Shown here piece by piece: positions 24,704-35,100 of a stretch of 56,661 nt of DNA (its first letter is position 1; each line of letters begins with the position of its first letter). This DNA comes from an uncultured Marinobacter sp. (lineage in GTDB: Bacteria; Pseudomonadota; Gammaproteobacteria; Pseudomonadales; Oleiphilaceae): NCBI RefSeq assembly GCF_913055835.1, contig NZ_CAJXKQ010000029.1, forward strand, positions 1 through 56,661, read 5' to 3'. The notes beneath the pieces are model-generated. The model worked only from the letters and a program-made list of their open reading frames with translations. It searched no databases and was not told where the DNA came from. A program made the translations under genes and the position numbers.

Positions 24704-24804
24704 AACGGGCGCTCCTTGGTGTTGGCTTGCACGATTAGGTAACGCCTCTACTATCCGGAATCCCGTGCCGGTGAGGTATTCGCGAAATGCCCCCGGTGCC
24801 TACG

Positions 24805-25848
24805 TCATTCGACGTATTGGTCAACGGTGACCGTGTTGCCCTTCAGTCCGGCACGGAACCGACGGCACTCAGGATAGGCCAGCAGTGCCCGCGCTACCGC
24901 CGGCTCCAGGCGCTGGCGAAATGCTCGCAACAGTTCCCTTGCTCCGTAGCGGGCGTCGTAACTCCGGCAGAGTTCAGCGCGCAATTCCGGCAACAGGCTG
25001 AGCTCTGCGTGCTTCTTGGAGAGCCGACGATTGAGACCTGCCAGCTCGATGTCCAGCAGGGCTTCCAGCCAGTTGTCGGTCAGCCGGTTAAAGGTGAGGA
25101 TCTGGTCGATCCGGTTGAGAAACTCCGGGTCGAAATGGCGTCGCAAGGCAGCATCGCGAATGGCCTCGCCCTTGCCGGGCGATAAACCAAGCCAGCGCCG
25201 CCATCCCCGCTGGTATCGCTGTTGGTGGGTCTCAGCGTCCAGGGCACCGGCGTTGCTGGTCATGAAGATCAGGGTGTTGCGGAAGTCGATCTCCCGATTG
25301 CCGGAGGGGAAGACCAGTCGGCCGGTGTCGAGCACATTGAGCAGGGTACGGACCACTTCCTTGCTGGCCTTCTCGATTTCATCGAACAGCACGATGCCGG
25401 GTTTGCTGAAGGAACCCTGAATCTTGTCCAGATCAAACAGGCTATGGCCTTCCTTGCTGCCCACGTAGCCCGGAGGCGCGCCGGTGAGTGCCGCCGCGTA
25501 ATGCTCCTGGGCCAGGGTATTCATGTCGATACGGCACAGGCCATCCCGGTTGACATGAATGGCTTCGGCGATCAGGCGCACGGTTTCGGTCTTGCCCACA
25601 CCCGTGGGCCCCAGGAACAGGTGCACCGCCAGCGGCCGGTTGTCCTCGCCAATGTCGGCTTTTACCCGCACCAGCATGGATTCCATGGCATCAAGGGCCT
25701 CGTCCTGGCCGACGATGTTTTGCCGCAGGCGGGCCATGACAGCATCAGGCTCGAAACGGAACCGGGAAGCACGAACCGGGCCTGAAGCGGCCCGGTTCTT
25801 TTCGATGGACTCCCGGTTGGCTTCCAGCCGTTCGTTAATAAACGGCAT
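24805..25848 (-). CDS. amiB: AmiB-like AAA+ ATPase of the aliphatic amidase operon
   Basis: 347-residue single-AAA+ protein of the ClpA/ClpB/ClpX type. Walker A is FLGPTGVGKTETVRLI (about residue 80), Walker B GIVLFDEIEKAS, and sensor 1 is in LIFMTSNAG; a ClpB D2-small-domain-like C-terminus follows. There is no ClpP-binding loop and no N-terminal substrate domain. In Pseudomonas aeruginosa a similar ATPase, AmiB, is encoded directly after amiE; a chaperone role for amidase or transporter assembly has been suggested. The ATG at 25848 is chosen because GGGAGG lies five bases upstream; a GTG at 25854 overlaps that site. Confidence 0.85.
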   Translation of the reverse strand: MPFINERLEANRESIEKNRAASGPVRASRFRFEPDAVMARLRQNIVGQDEALDAMESMLVRVKADIGEDNRPLAVHLFLGPTGVGKTETVRLIAEAIHVNRDGLCRIDMNTLAQEHYAAALTGAPPGYVGSKEGHSLFDLDKIQGSFSKPGIVLFDEIEKASKEVVRTLLNVLDTGRLVFPSGNREIDFRNTLIFMTSNAGALDAETHQQRYQRGWRRWLGLSPGKGEAIRDAALRRHFDPEFLNRIDQILTFNRLTDNWLEALLDIELAGLNRRLSKKHAELSLLPELRAELCRSYDARYGARELLRAFRQRLEPAVARALLAYPECRRFRAGLKGNTVTVDQYVE

Positions 25849-25863
25849 CAGCACCTCCCGGGC

Positions 25864-26910
25864 TTATGCCCCTGCAGATTTTTCCTTGTCATCGAATGGC
25901 AACTCGCCCACCGGGCACTCAGCGGTGCCCACCGTCTTGCGGGTCATCGCCTCCACGTTTTCCTGGGCTTTCTGGGCATCCATCACCCAGGTGCGATAAA
26001 ACTCGAACGGGCAGTCTGCCACGCCCTTATCGCCGTCACCGGAGGCATGCACGCCGGTGTAACCCCGGTGCAGCAGTTTGAACAGGTGGTTCTGGGACTG
26101 GTCATTGGCGCGGGCATCGCGGATCTGGCTGACCGACAGCTGGGCATACTGGATGCCCATGTCCTCCTCGCCACATTCGCCAAGAGTTCGGCCATCAAAG
26201 CCAATAATGGCGGAATGGCCGAAGTAGGAATACACACCGTCAAAACCAGAGGCGTTGGCGACGGCCACATAGCAGTTATTGGCCCAGGCCATGCTCTTGG
26301 CCATCATCACCTGCTGTTCCTTGGCCGGGTACATGTAGCCCTGGCAGCGCACAATCAGTTCCGCGCCCTTCATGGCGCAGTCCCGCCAGATTTCCGGGTA
26401 GTTGCCGTCATCGCAGATGATCAGGCTGATCTTCATACCCTTGGGGCCTTCAGTCACATAGGTGGTGTCACCCGGATACCACCCCTCGATCGGACACCAG
26501 GGAATACACTTGCGGTATTTCTGGACGACTTCACCTTCGTTGTTGATCAGCACCAGGGTGTTGTAGGGGGCCTTGTTGGGGTGATCCTCGTGGCGTTCCC
26601 CGGTCAGGGAAAACACCCCCCAGGTATTGGCCTCACGACAGGCAGCGGAGAAGATGGAAGTCTCGTCACCGGGTACGGTGGCCGCGGTCTCCATCATCTC
26701 CTCGTTGTCGTACATGATGCCCATGGTGCTGTATTCCGGGAACACCACCAGGTCCATGCCCGGCAGGCCCACCTTCATACCCTTGATCATGTCCGCAATC
26801 TTGCGGGCGTTGTCCAACACCTCGGCCTTGGTATGCAGCCGCGGCATCTTGTAGTTCACCACCGCCACGCCAACGGTATCGTTACTGCTGGAAATATCAC
26901 CGTGTCTCAT
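25864..26910 (-). CDS. amiE: Aliphatic amidase
   Basis: 348-residue nitrilase-superfamily enzyme (P. aeruginosa AmiE has 346) that hydrolyses acetamide, propionamide and similar short amides to acid and ammonia. The catalytic triad is visible: Glu in [12 protein letters not shown] (about 59), Lys in [10 protein letters not shown] (about 134) and Cys in [12 protein letters not shown] (about 166). The long AmiE-type C-terminal part ([20 protein letters not shown]) is present. GAGGAG precedes the ATG. It lies 14 bp after urtE, so uptake and hydrolysis genes are one operon. Confidence 0.97.
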   Translation of the reverse strand: MRHGDISSSNDTVGVAVVNYKMPRLHTKAEVLDNARKIADMIKGMKVGLPGMDLVVFPEYSTMGIMYDNEEMMETAATVPGDETSIFSAACREANTWGVFSLTGERHEDHPNKAPYNTLVLINNEGEVVQKYRKCIPWCPIEGWYPGDTTYVTEGPKGMKISLIICDDGNYPEIWRDCAMKGAELIVRCQGYMYPAKEQQVMMAKSMAWANNCYVAVANASGFDGVYSYFGHSAIIGFDGRTLGECGEEDMGIQYAQLSVSQIRDARANDQSQNHLFKLLHRGYTGVHASGDGDKGVADCPFEFYRTWVMDAQKAQENVEAMTRKTVGTAECPVGELPFDDKEKSAGA

Positions 26911-26924
26911 TGCTCTGCTCCTCG

Positions 26925-27614
26925 TTAAACGGCCAGATAGCTCGCAATCTTGTCCTGATCGGCCTCTTCCCGGCTCTCTTCGTGCACGATCGCGCCTTTT
27001 TCGATCACCAGGATCCGGTCCGCCGCATCCATCACAAAGCTCAGCACCTGCTCGGAAACCACAATCGACAGGCCCCGTTCGTCGCGGATGCGTCGAAGGG
27101 TCTGGGCGATGTCCTTGATGATGTTGGGCTGAATACCCTCGGTCGGCTCGTCGAGCAACAACACCTTGGGCCGGGTGGCCAGGGCCCGGGCGATAGCCAG
27201 CTGTTGTTGCTGGCCGCCGGACAGGTTGCCGCCCCGGCGGTTCTGCATTTCCTTCAGCACCGGGAAGAGTTCGTACAGGTCTTCCGGTACCTTCTTTTCA
27301 CCCACCGCGGCCAGGCCGGTCTCGATGTTTTCCCGGACCGTCAGGGTCGGAAAGATCATCCGTCCCTGGGGTACAAAGCCGATCCCGGCGCGCACACGCT
27401 GGAAGCTTTTCATGCCCGACAGATCGGTACCGTCCAGGTTGACTTCGCCGCTCTTGGTCGGCGTCATGCCCACCAGGGACTTCATCAGCGTGGTCTTGCC
27501 CATGCCGTTTCGACCCACCACGGCAACGATTTCGTTCTTTGCCACGTCAAGGTTCAGGTCATTGATGATGGTGCTTTGGCCATAGGCCACCGAATGATGT
27601 TTCAAGCTCAGCAT
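26925..27614 (-). CDS. urtE: Urea/short-chain amide ABC transporter, ATP-binding protein UrtE
   Basis: 229-residue LivF-type ATPase. Walker [17 protein letters not shown], signature [15 protein letters not shown], Walker [17 protein letters not shown]; the IQPNII after Walker B is typical of the urea branch. It powers uptake through UrtBC with UrtD. Two bases separate its start from the urtD stop. The substrate (urea or amides) is inferred from the amiE and fmdA neighbours; Methylophilus has the same arrangement with FmdDEF. Confidence 0.93.
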   Translation of the reverse strand: MLSLKHHSVAYGQSTIINDLNLDVAKNEIVAVVGRNGMGKTTLMKSLVGMTPTKSGEVNLDGTDLSGMKSFQRVRAGIGFVPQGRMIFPTLTVRENIETGLAAVGEKKVPEDLYELFPVLKEMQNRRGGNLSGGQQQQLAIARALATRPKVLLLDEPTEGIQPNIIKDIAQTLRRIRDERGLSIVVSEQVLSFVMDAADRILVIEKGAIVHEESREEADQDKIASYLAV

Positions 27615-27616
27615 GA

Positions 27617-28375
27617 TCAGTGCCCCAGATAGACTTCGATGACTTTCGGATCCGATTTCACGTGCTCAATCGACCCCTCGGATAGAACCTTGCCCTGATG
27701 CATGACCGTGACCCGGTCGGCGATATCGCCGACAAACTGCATGTCATGCTCGATGACCAGCACCGTGTGGTCCTTGGTGATTACCTTCAGCAGCTCGGCG
27801 GTTTTCTTGCGCTCGGTGACCGACATGCCCGCCACCGGCTCGTCCAGCATCAACAGATCCGGTTTCTGGATCAACAGCATCCCGATCTCCAGCCACTGCT
27901 TCTGACCGTGACTGAGCGACGCCGCCGGTTCGTTCAGGGCATCAGACAGGAAGATCGTCTCTGCCACCTCTTCCACAGCCTCGATAACCGCCCGGTCGCG
28001 CTTGAACGCCAGGGCGCCCATAACGCTGTGCCCCTGGGGGTAGGAGACCTCCAGGTTCTCGAACACCGTCAGGTCCTCGAACACGGACGGGGTCTGGAAT
28101 TTCCGACCCACGCCCGAGTGAACAATCTGGTGCTCCTTGAGCTTGGTTAGCTCCTTGCCATCAAACTTGATCGAGCCGGAGGTGGCTTTGGTCTTGCCGC
28201 AAATCAGATCCAGCACCGTGGTTTTTCCGGCCCCGTTGGGGCCGATGATGACCCGTATCTCCTTCGGATCCAGGTAGAAGGAAAGATCATCCACCGCCTT
28301 GAAGCCGTCGAAGGAAACCGTCAGGCCCTCGACTGCCAGCAGGAAATCTTTGGCTTTGCTTTTGGCTGCACTCAT
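27617..28375 (-). CDS. urtD: Urea/short-chain amide ABC transporter, ATP-binding protein UrtD
   Basis: 252-residue LivG-type ATPase. Walker A is GPNGAGKTTVLDLICG, the signature is SHGQKQWLEIGMLL (LSHGQ instead of LSGGQ, as usual in UrtD), Walker B is LLMLDEPVAGMS. The ATG overlaps the urtC stop by one base (TGATG), a translational-coupling arrangement. An in-frame GTG one codon upstream is the alternative start. Confidence 0.94.
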   Translation of the reverse strand: MSAAKSKAKDFLLAVEGLTVSFDGFKAVDDLSFYLDPKEIRVIIGPNGAGKTTVLDLICGKTKATSGSIKFDGKELTKLKEHQIVHSGVGRKFQTPSVFEDLTVFENLEVSYPQGHSVMGALAFKRDRAVIEAVEEVAETIFLSDALNEPAASLSHGQKQWLEIGMLLIQKPDLLMLDEPVAGMSVTERKKTAELLKVITKDHTVLVIEHDMQFVGDIADRVTVMHQGKVLSEGSIEHVKSDPKVIEVYLGH

Positions 28376-29583
28376 CACGATTTCTCCGGGCTGTAGGAAT
28401 CGATCATCGGATCGTAATCATCCGTTTTCTCGGTTTTCGGCTTTCGCTCAGCGGCTGGTTTCGCAGGCGTGGCCTCAGCCCTGGCGCCTTTGCCGCGCTC
28501 GAAGAGCTTGTCCTCAAGGGGCATGACATAGGTCTGATAGAGACCGGCCAGGCCATTCGGGAATGCCAGCACCACGCCAATGAACAGCGCGCCCATGGCG
28601 AAGGGCCAGAGTTCCGGGAAAGATTCCGAAAAGCCACTCTTGGCAGCGTTGACCAGAAGGGCACCGTAGACCGCGCCAAGAATCGACAGGCGGCCGCCCA
28701 GGGCACAGAAGATCACCATCTCGATGGAGGCGACGATGCCGATGAACGACGGCGACATGAAGCCAACGATCAGCGTGAACATGGCGCCCCCGACACCGGC
28801 AAACGCCGCTGCCAGGCAGAACACGAAGATCTTGAAGGCGGCCACGTCGTAGCCGGAGAACCTCACCCGCATTTCCTGGGCATTCATGGCGACGAGAATC
28901 CGCCCCAGTTTCCGGTTCTGGACCAAACGCGCGATGAACAGGCACAGGAACAGCATGCCCACGCAGATGAAATACAGGGTTGTCTTCGCTGCATCTGTGC
29001 GAATATCCCAGCCCATCAGGGTCTGCAGATCGGTGATGCCGTTGACGCCGCCGGTGTAACCCTGTTGCCCGATGATCAGGATGGTCAGGATTGCCGCGAT
29101 GGCCTGGGTGATGATGGCGAAGTACACGCCACCCACACGTCGTGTGAACATGGCGAAGCCAATTACAAAGGCCAACAGCACCGGCACACCGATCACCGCA
29201 ATCAGGGTGAACGAGAAGCTGTGGAACGGTTCCCAGAACCAGGGCAGCTCGGTGAGCTGGTTCCAGTCCATGAAGTCGGGAATGCCCGGGGTGGACTGGA
29301 TGGCCGTGGCCTCCGGCGTGGAGGCCTCCAGCTTCAGGAACATCGCCATGCAGTAGCCGCCCAGACCAAAGAACACGCCCTGGCCCAGGCTCAGAATGCC
29401 GGCCTTACCCCAGCACATCACCAGACCGATTGCGACAAAGGCGTAGGTCAGATACTTGCCCACCATGTTCAGCCGGAACGGGTCCAGCATCAGGGGCAAG
29501 AGAACCACCAGCAGGAATGCCAGTGCCAGGTAGTACAGTCCCTCGCGGGAGCCAAACCATTTCAGGGGGGATGAATTCTTCAT
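28375..29583 (-). CDS. urtC: Urea/short-chain amide ABC transporter, permease UrtC
   Basis: 402-residue LivM-type permease with about ten membrane helices. Typical UrtC phrases are GLVMCWGKAGILSLGQGVFFGLGGYCMAM and GGVNGITDLQTLMGWD, and the cytoplasmic EAA-like loop is in RVRFSGYDVAAFKIFVFCLAA. The C-terminus has a charged Lys-rich tail of about 40 residues beyond the last helix. It lies 9 bp after urtB and overlaps urtD. Confidence 0.95.
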   Translation of the reverse strand: MKNSSPLKWFGSREGLYYLALAFLLVVLLPLMLDPFRLNMVGKYLTYAFVAIGLVMCWGKAGILSLGQGVFFGLGGYCMAMFLKLEASTPEATAIQSTPGIPDFMDWNQLTELPWFWEPFHSFSFTLIAVIGVPVLLAFVIGFAMFTRRVGGVYFAIITQAIAAILTILIIGQQGYTGGVNGITDLQTLMGWDIRTDAAKTTLYFICVGMLFLCLFIARLVQNRKLGRILVAMNAQEMRVRFSGYDVAAFKIFVFCLAAAFAGVGGAMFTLIVGFMSPSFIGIVASIEMVIFCALGGRLSILGAVYGALLVNAAKSGFSESFPELWPFAMGALFIGVVLAFPNGLAGLYQTYVMPLEDKLFERGKGARAEATPAKPAAERKPKTEKTDDYDPMIDSYSPEKS

Positions 29584-29592
29584 GACAGTCTC

Positions 29593-30519
29593 CTAGCGAC
29601 GGACCTTGAGGGCCATGAGTCCTTCCGGACGCAACATCAGGATGCCGACGACGACCAGCAGGGTGAGTACCTTGGCCATGGATCCGCTGAGGAAGAACTC
29701 CATGGTGGACTGGGCCTGGGAAATTCCGAAGGCAGAGACAATGGTGCCGATCAGGCTTTGCGCACCGCCGAAAACCACCACCAGGAAGGTGTCCACAATG
29801 TAGGCCTGGCCCGAGGACGGCCCCGTTGAACCGATCATGGTGAACGCGGCACCCGCTATGCCTGCGATGCCGCAGCCAAGGGCAAAGGTGGCCCGGTCGA
29901 TGCCGGCGCTGTTGATACCGACTGCCTCGGCCATGGGCCGGTTCTGAACCACCGCCCGCACCTTCTTGCCGTAGCCGGACCGGTACATCAGCAGATAAAC
30001 GCCCACTGCAATGGAGAGCGCAATGATCATGACGAACAGGCCGTTAATCGGCAGTTCCACAAGGTCGGTCACCTGGAACGCACCCATCATCCAGTCCGGC
30101 AGTTCCACACCCACTTCACGGGCGCCGAAAATGGATCGATAGGCCTGCTGCATAATCAGGCTGAGGCCCCAGGTAGCGAGCAGGGTGTCGAGAGGCCGAT
30201 GATAGAGATGCCGTATCATCAACCATTCAATCAGCGCCCCAAGCGCGGCGCAGACAAGAAACGCCAAGAGCATGGCGATGAGGAAGTAACCGCCGAACAG
30301 TCCCGGTAGATAACTCTGGAAAAAGCCCGATGTGAGATAGGTGGTGTAGGCGCCGAGGATCATGAACTCCCCGTGAGCCATGTTGATCACCCCCATCTGA
30401 CCGAAGATGATGGCCAGGCCCATTGCCATCAGTACGAACACTGAGAACAGGGAGAGCCCGGCAAACCCCTGCATGGCAAATATCGACATCAATTCACTGC
30501 TGGTGTAGCCATCGAACAT
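29593..30519 (-). CDS. urtB: Urea/short-chain amide ABC transporter, permease UrtB
   Basis: 308-residue LivH-type permease with about eight membrane helices. GLAIIFGQMGVINMAHGEFMILGAYTTY near residue 33 is the family hallmark, and the EAA loop region lies at VRAVVQNRPMAEAVGIN. This version lacks the long N-terminal extension with a signal peptide present in many UrtB proteins. It starts 82 bp after the urtA stop, with a strong hairpin in between. Confidence 0.95.
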   Translation of the reverse strand: MFDGYTSSELMSIFAMQGFAGLSLFSVFVLMAMGLAIIFGQMGVINMAHGEFMILGAYTTYLTSGFFQSYLPGLFGGYFLIAMLLAFLVCAALGALIEWLMIRHLYHRPLDTLLATWGLSLIMQQAYRSIFGAREVGVELPDWMMGAFQVTDLVELPINGLFVMIIALSIAVGVYLLMYRSGYGKKVRAVVQNRPMAEAVGINSAGIDRATFALGCGIAGIAGAAFTMIGSTGPSSGQAYIVDTFLVVVFGGAQSLIGTIVSAFGISQAQSTMEFFLSGSMAKVLTLLVVVGILMLRPEGLMALKVRR

Positions 30520-30569
30520 GACCCTTCTCCCCTTCGAACCAACATGCTTTGCGTTTTGGAGGCGATAAA

Positions 30570-30593
30570 GGCCGGCGCACTGTGGCGCCGGCC
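30570..30593 (-). terminator. Hairpin between urtA and urtB (attenuator or mRNA stabiliser)
   Basis: Nine-base perfect stem GGCCGGCGC/GCGCCGGCC with a six-base loop. Only a weak T stretch (TTTAT) follows on the minus strand. Such hairpins after a binding-protein gene usually let more of it be made than the permease parts. Confidence 0.6.
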
Positions 30594-30601
30594 ATTCCGT
30601 C

Positions 30602-31870
30602 TTACTGGTAACCTTCAGGGAAGGGGTCCGGCTCCATCAGCTCTTCGGTCTCGTAGACAACCTTGTACTGGCCGTCGGTCTGAGCCTTGCCAATCCGGGT
30701 CTTGGACCACAGGTGATGGTTTTCGTGGATGCGCACATAGCCTTCCGGCGCCTTGGTGAATTCGATGCCTGCAAACTCTTCGCGGATCTTGTCGATATCG
30801 AAGGAGCCGGCTTTCTCAACCGCCGCTTTCCACAGCCATGGGCCAAGGTATGCAGCCTGGGTCACGTCACCGATGACCATGTCGTCGCCGTAGGCTTCCT
30901 TGAAGGCCGCAACAAACTCTTTGTTGTTGGGGTTATCAAGGCTCTGGAAGTACTTCATGGAGGCGTAGATGCCTTCAACGTTCTCACCGCCGATACCGCG
31001 GATTTCGTCCTCGGTAACCGAGATGGTAAGCAGCAGCGGCTTCTCGTCGGTGAAATCAACACCGGCGGCTTTCATCTGCTTGTAGAAGGCCACGTTGGAG
31101 CCACCAACAACCGAGGCGAAGATCACGTCAGGCTTTCTCAGCTTGATCTTGTTGATAACCGAGTTGAACTGGGTGTGGCCCAGGGGGTAGTACTCCTCGC
31201 CCACCACTTTCAGGCCCAGCTTGTCGATGTGCTTGCGGGCGATCTTGTTGGAGGTACGCGGCCAGATGTAATCGGAGCCGAGCAAATAGAAAGTTTTGGC
31301 GCCCTTGTTCTCGACGGCCCAGTCGATACCCGCAAGAATCTGCTGGGTAGCTTCCTGGCCGGTGTAGACAACGTTGGGCGACTGCTCCAGCCCCTCATAG
31401 AAGGTCGGGTAATAGAGCATGCCGTTGTACTGCTCGATGACTGGCAAGATGGCCTTGCGTGAGGCGGACGTCCAGGCCCCGAAGATGGCCGCGACATTGT
31501 CCTGACGCAGAAGCTTACGCGACTTTTCAGCGAAGGTTGGCCAATCACTGGCGCCGTCTTCCTGAACGTATTCGATCTGACGCCCAAGCACACCACCTGA
31601 GGCGTTGATCTGGTCAATGGCCAGCTTCTCTGCCTGAACAGAACCAATCTCACTAAGCGCCATGGTGCCGGTGATGGAGTGCAGGATGCCCACGGTGACG
31701 GTGTCATCCGTAACCGCCAGGCCGGTGGTGTTGACCTCGGCCGTAGCCGGTGTGGCCGCTTGTGCGGATGTGGCGAGCATGACGGAAGCCGCCAGCGTCA
31801 TCAGGCTCTTTCGAAGCCCCAGTCCCTTGCCGAATGACCGCCCACCGGCGGTTTGATCTGTCGTATCCAT
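30602..31870 (-). CDS. urtA: Urea/short-chain amide ABC transporter, substrate-binding protein UrtA
   Basis: 422-residue periplasmic binding protein. A signal peptide (LRKSLMTLAASVMLATSAQA, residues about 20-39, cut after AQA) precedes a LivJ/AmiC-type two-lobe domain: DTVTVGILHSITGTMALSE, IDQINASGGVLGRQIEYV, VAAIFGAWTSASRKAILP. AmiC, the amide sensor of Pseudomonas, and FmdD, the amide-binding protein of Methylophilus, belong to the same fold family. The start at 31870 has GAGGAA upstream; the open frame to 32059 is upstream region. It is the first gene of the operon and divergent from the kinase gene. Confidence 0.95.
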   Translation of the reverse strand: MDTTDQTAGGRSFGKGLGLRKSLMTLAASVMLATSAQAATPATAEVNTTGLAVTDDTVTVGILHSITGTMALSEIGSVQAEKLAIDQINASGGVLGRQIEYVQEDGASDWPTFAEKSRKLLRQDNVAAIFGAWTSASRKAILPVIEQYNGMLYYPTFYEGLEQSPNVVYTGQEATQQILAGIDWAVENKGAKTFYLLGSDYIWPRTSNKIARKHIDKLGLKVVGEEYYPLGHTQFNSVINKIKLRKPDVIFASVVGGSNVAFYKQMKAAGVDFTDEKPLLLTISVTEDEIRGIGGENVEGIYASMKYFQSLDNPNNKEFVAAFKEAYGDDMVIGDVTQAAYLGPWLWKAAVEKAGSFDIDKIREEFAGIEFTKAPEGYVRIHENHHLWSKTRIGKAQTDGQYKVVYETEELMEPDPFPEGYQ

Positions 31871-32074
31871 GGTGATTCCTCGCAGTTTTTGAAGTCCGGA
31901 TCCGCGCTTCCCTTCGAAAGCACAGTGCCCACGAGAATCATTCTGCTCGGCCCCCTCTTGGGTGCCCATTCGGCAATCGCCCCAGCGCGCTACGTCATTT
32001 GACGCATTCCGGTTGCCCGCAGGACAGGCTAAAAACGCAGGCATACAGAAGAAGAACATCCCGGCACCCGTCTA

Positions 32075-32090
32075 TGGCACGGATATTGTT
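32075..32090 (+). promoter_or_regulatory. Possible sigma-54 (-24/-12) promoter for the kinase gene
   Basis: TGGCACGGATATTGTT fits the TGGCACG-N4-TTGCW consensus except for T in place of the C at the -12 element. It is 78 bp upstream of the permease-kinase start. Nitrogen-related genes are often sigma-54/NtrC controlled, which supports it. An inverted repeat CGTCA-TT-TGACG at 31993-32004 in the same divergent region could bind a regulator. The rest of 31871-32167 shows nothing else I recognise. Confidence 0.35.
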
Positions 32091-32167
32091 CCGGCTTTCT
32101 CATGCGGTGCATTTCAGCTTGAAGCTGCACTAACGCGGGGCACCCAGAAACCAAAGGCAAGGCAGTC

Positions 32168-35100
32168 ATGGCGGCAAGACAGACTATTTTTCGGGTTCGG
32201 CGCAGCTACAACCAGTGGGTAGCCAACCAGACCCTGGAAGACTATGCGCTTCGCTTTACTGCCAAAAGCGCCCGGCGTTGGTCTGCTGCCCGGGTAAGCA
32301 ATACCGCTCTGGGAGCGATCTCGTTCCTGGCGCTTGAAGCCATTGGCGGCTCCATAACTCTTCACTACGGGTTCGATAACGCGGTCGCCGCGATCCTCGC
32401 TGTCAGCCTGGTGATCTTTCTGACGGCTATCCCGATCAGTTACTACGCGGCCCGTTACGGGGTCGACATTGACCTGCTGACCCGCGGCGCCGGCTTTGGC
32501 TACATCGGCTCCACCATCACCTCCCTGATCTATGCCTCGTTCACGTTTATCTTCTTCGCCATCGAGGCGGCGATCATGGCCATGGCGCTGGAAATGCTGT
32601 TCGGAATTCCTCTGGTACTTGGCTACCTGATTTGTGCTGTGGTCATCATTCCATTGGTCATACATGGCATCACAACGATCAGCCGCTTCCAGGTCTGGAC
32701 CCAGCCAGCCTTCATCCTTTTGCAGATCATGCCTTTTGTTTTTGTCATCTACTCGGACGCCTCCTCAATCAGCGATTGGACGCAATTCGAGGGAGTTAAC
32801 CCGGTGAATACCGGTGGCTTGAGCATCGTGATGTTTGGAGCCGCGGCGGCGGTTGTCTTTTCCCTGATCGCACAGATCGGCGAGCAAGTGGATTTCCTGC
32901 GCTTTATCCCCGAGCCTCAGAATGCGAAGGAAAAACGGCGCTGGTGGGTTGCCGTTATGACGGGCGGCCCTGGCTGGATCGTGATCGGTATGCTGAAGAT
33001 TCTGGCAGGCTCTTTCCTGGCCGTGCTTGCCCTGAATCAGGGCGTTACGGCCTCCGAAGCCGCCGACCCTACTCAGATGTACCTGATCGCTTTCAACTAC
33101 ATTACCCATTCGCCCGAGATTTCCATGGCCATGGCCGGCATTTTTGTCATTCTTTGCCAGCTCAAGATCAACGTCACCAACGCCTACGCCGGCTCCATTG
33201 CCTGGTCCAATTTCTTCTCTCGTCTGACCCACAGTCATCCCGGGCGGGTCGTCTGGTTGTTCTTTAACGTCGCCATTGCCCTGCTGGTGATGGAACTCGG
33301 TGTCTACCGGGCTCTGGAGGAAACCCTGGGGTTTTACGGCATTGTCGCCATTGCCTGGGTAGGCTCCCTGGTGGCGGATCTGGTAATCAACAAACCACTG
33401 GGGCTGAGCCCAGCGCACATTGAGTTCAAGCGCGCTCACTTGTATGACATCAACCCTGTCGGCGTTGGTGCCATGCTGACGGCTTCGGTTGTCGGCATCA
33501 CCTGTCACACCGGCATACTGGGGGACTATCCCCAGGCGCTTTCCCACTTCATCGCGATGGCCGTTGCTTTGATCATGGCGCCTCTGATTGCCTGGAGGAC
33601 TGGCGGCCGTTTTTACACCGCACGGCCCTTCGTCCCGATTGCGACCGACCATCACCCGGTTCAGTGCACGATCTGCGAACACCACTTTGAACCCGAGGAC
33701 CTCACGACCTGTCCGGCCTACGAGGGCACCATCTGCTCCCTGTGCTGCTCTCTGGATGCCCGGTGTGGCGACGTTTGCAAGCCGGGAGCGGGTTACCAGG
33801 AGCAGCTCAATCATTTTCTCGGAACCCTGATGCCGAAACCGCTGCTGGACGGTCTGCGTTCGCGGATCGGGCATTTCCTGAGTCTGCTGATATTGATCAA
33901 CGGGCTTTCGGGACTGCTGTTGTCATTAATCTATTTCAAGACGCCGGTGGCTTCACCGGCGGAAGGTCTGCTGCTGTCGATTACGCTTTGGAAGGTGTTC
34001 TTCATACTGGTCATCGTGACCGGTGTGATTTGCTGGCTGTTCGTGCTTGCCCATGAAAGCCGGGTGGTGGCCGAGGAAGAGTCCCGTCGTCAGAACCGCC
34101 TGTTGATGGAAGAGATCATCGCCCATGAACGAACCGATCAGGCCCTTCAGCAGGCGAAAGAGCAGGCGGAGGCCGCAAATGGCGCGAAAAGTCGCTACCT
34201 GACCGGAATAAGTCATGAACTCCGCTCTCCACTGAATGCCATTCTCGGATACGCCCAGCTGATGGAGAACGACGAAACCATTCCCGCGCACCGGAAGGAA
34301 GCCCTGGGTGTGATTCGGCGCAGCGGTGAATACCTGGCCGACCTCATTGAGGGGCTGCTGGACATTTCCAAAATCGAAGCGGGTCGGCTGGACCTGCACC
34401 GTGATCAGGTCCGCATTGAACTGTTGATGGAGCAACTGGTGACCATGTTCCGCTTGCAGGCGGAAGACAAAGGCCTGGCCTTTGATTATCACTGCCCCAA
34501 TCCGCTTCCGGAACTGGTAACCACAGACGAAAAACGACTGCGGCAGATTCTGATCAACCTCCTATCCAACGCCATTAAATATACTGACCGGGGCGGAGTA
34601 TCCCTGACCCTGCGCTATCGCAGTCAGGTGGCCGAGTTCACCGTGCGCGACACCGGCGAGGGTATAGCCCCCGAGAATGTGGAACGTATCTTCCGGCCCT
34701 TCGAGCGCATCCGCACACCGGGACAAAGCCGGACAGGCACGGGCCTTGGCCTGACCATTACCCGCCTGCTCACCGAAATCATGGGGGGTGATATTTCGGT
34801 TGAAAGCGAGCCTGGGCAGGGCAGCGTCTTTCGGGTGAGCCTCATGCTGTCGAGCCTGCATGCCTCCGCTCCCCGCTCCATCTCGACGCCGACCAAACGC
34901 ATCTACGGGTACCACGGCCCGCGGCGAAAAGTGCTGCTGGTCGATGACGATGTCTCCCACCGCCAGGTCATGCGTGCCATGCTTTCACCCCTGGGCTTTG
35001 AAATCGTCGACACCGGTAATGCGCTGACGGTAATGGCGACCGTTGAGGCGGAGCGCCCTGACCTCGTGCTTCTGGACGTCTCCATGCCCGGAATGAGCGG

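Noticed and set aside
23621..24742. 373-codon plus-strand open frame
   Set aside because: Antisense to fmdA, no recognisable domain; a shadow due to high GC at third positions.
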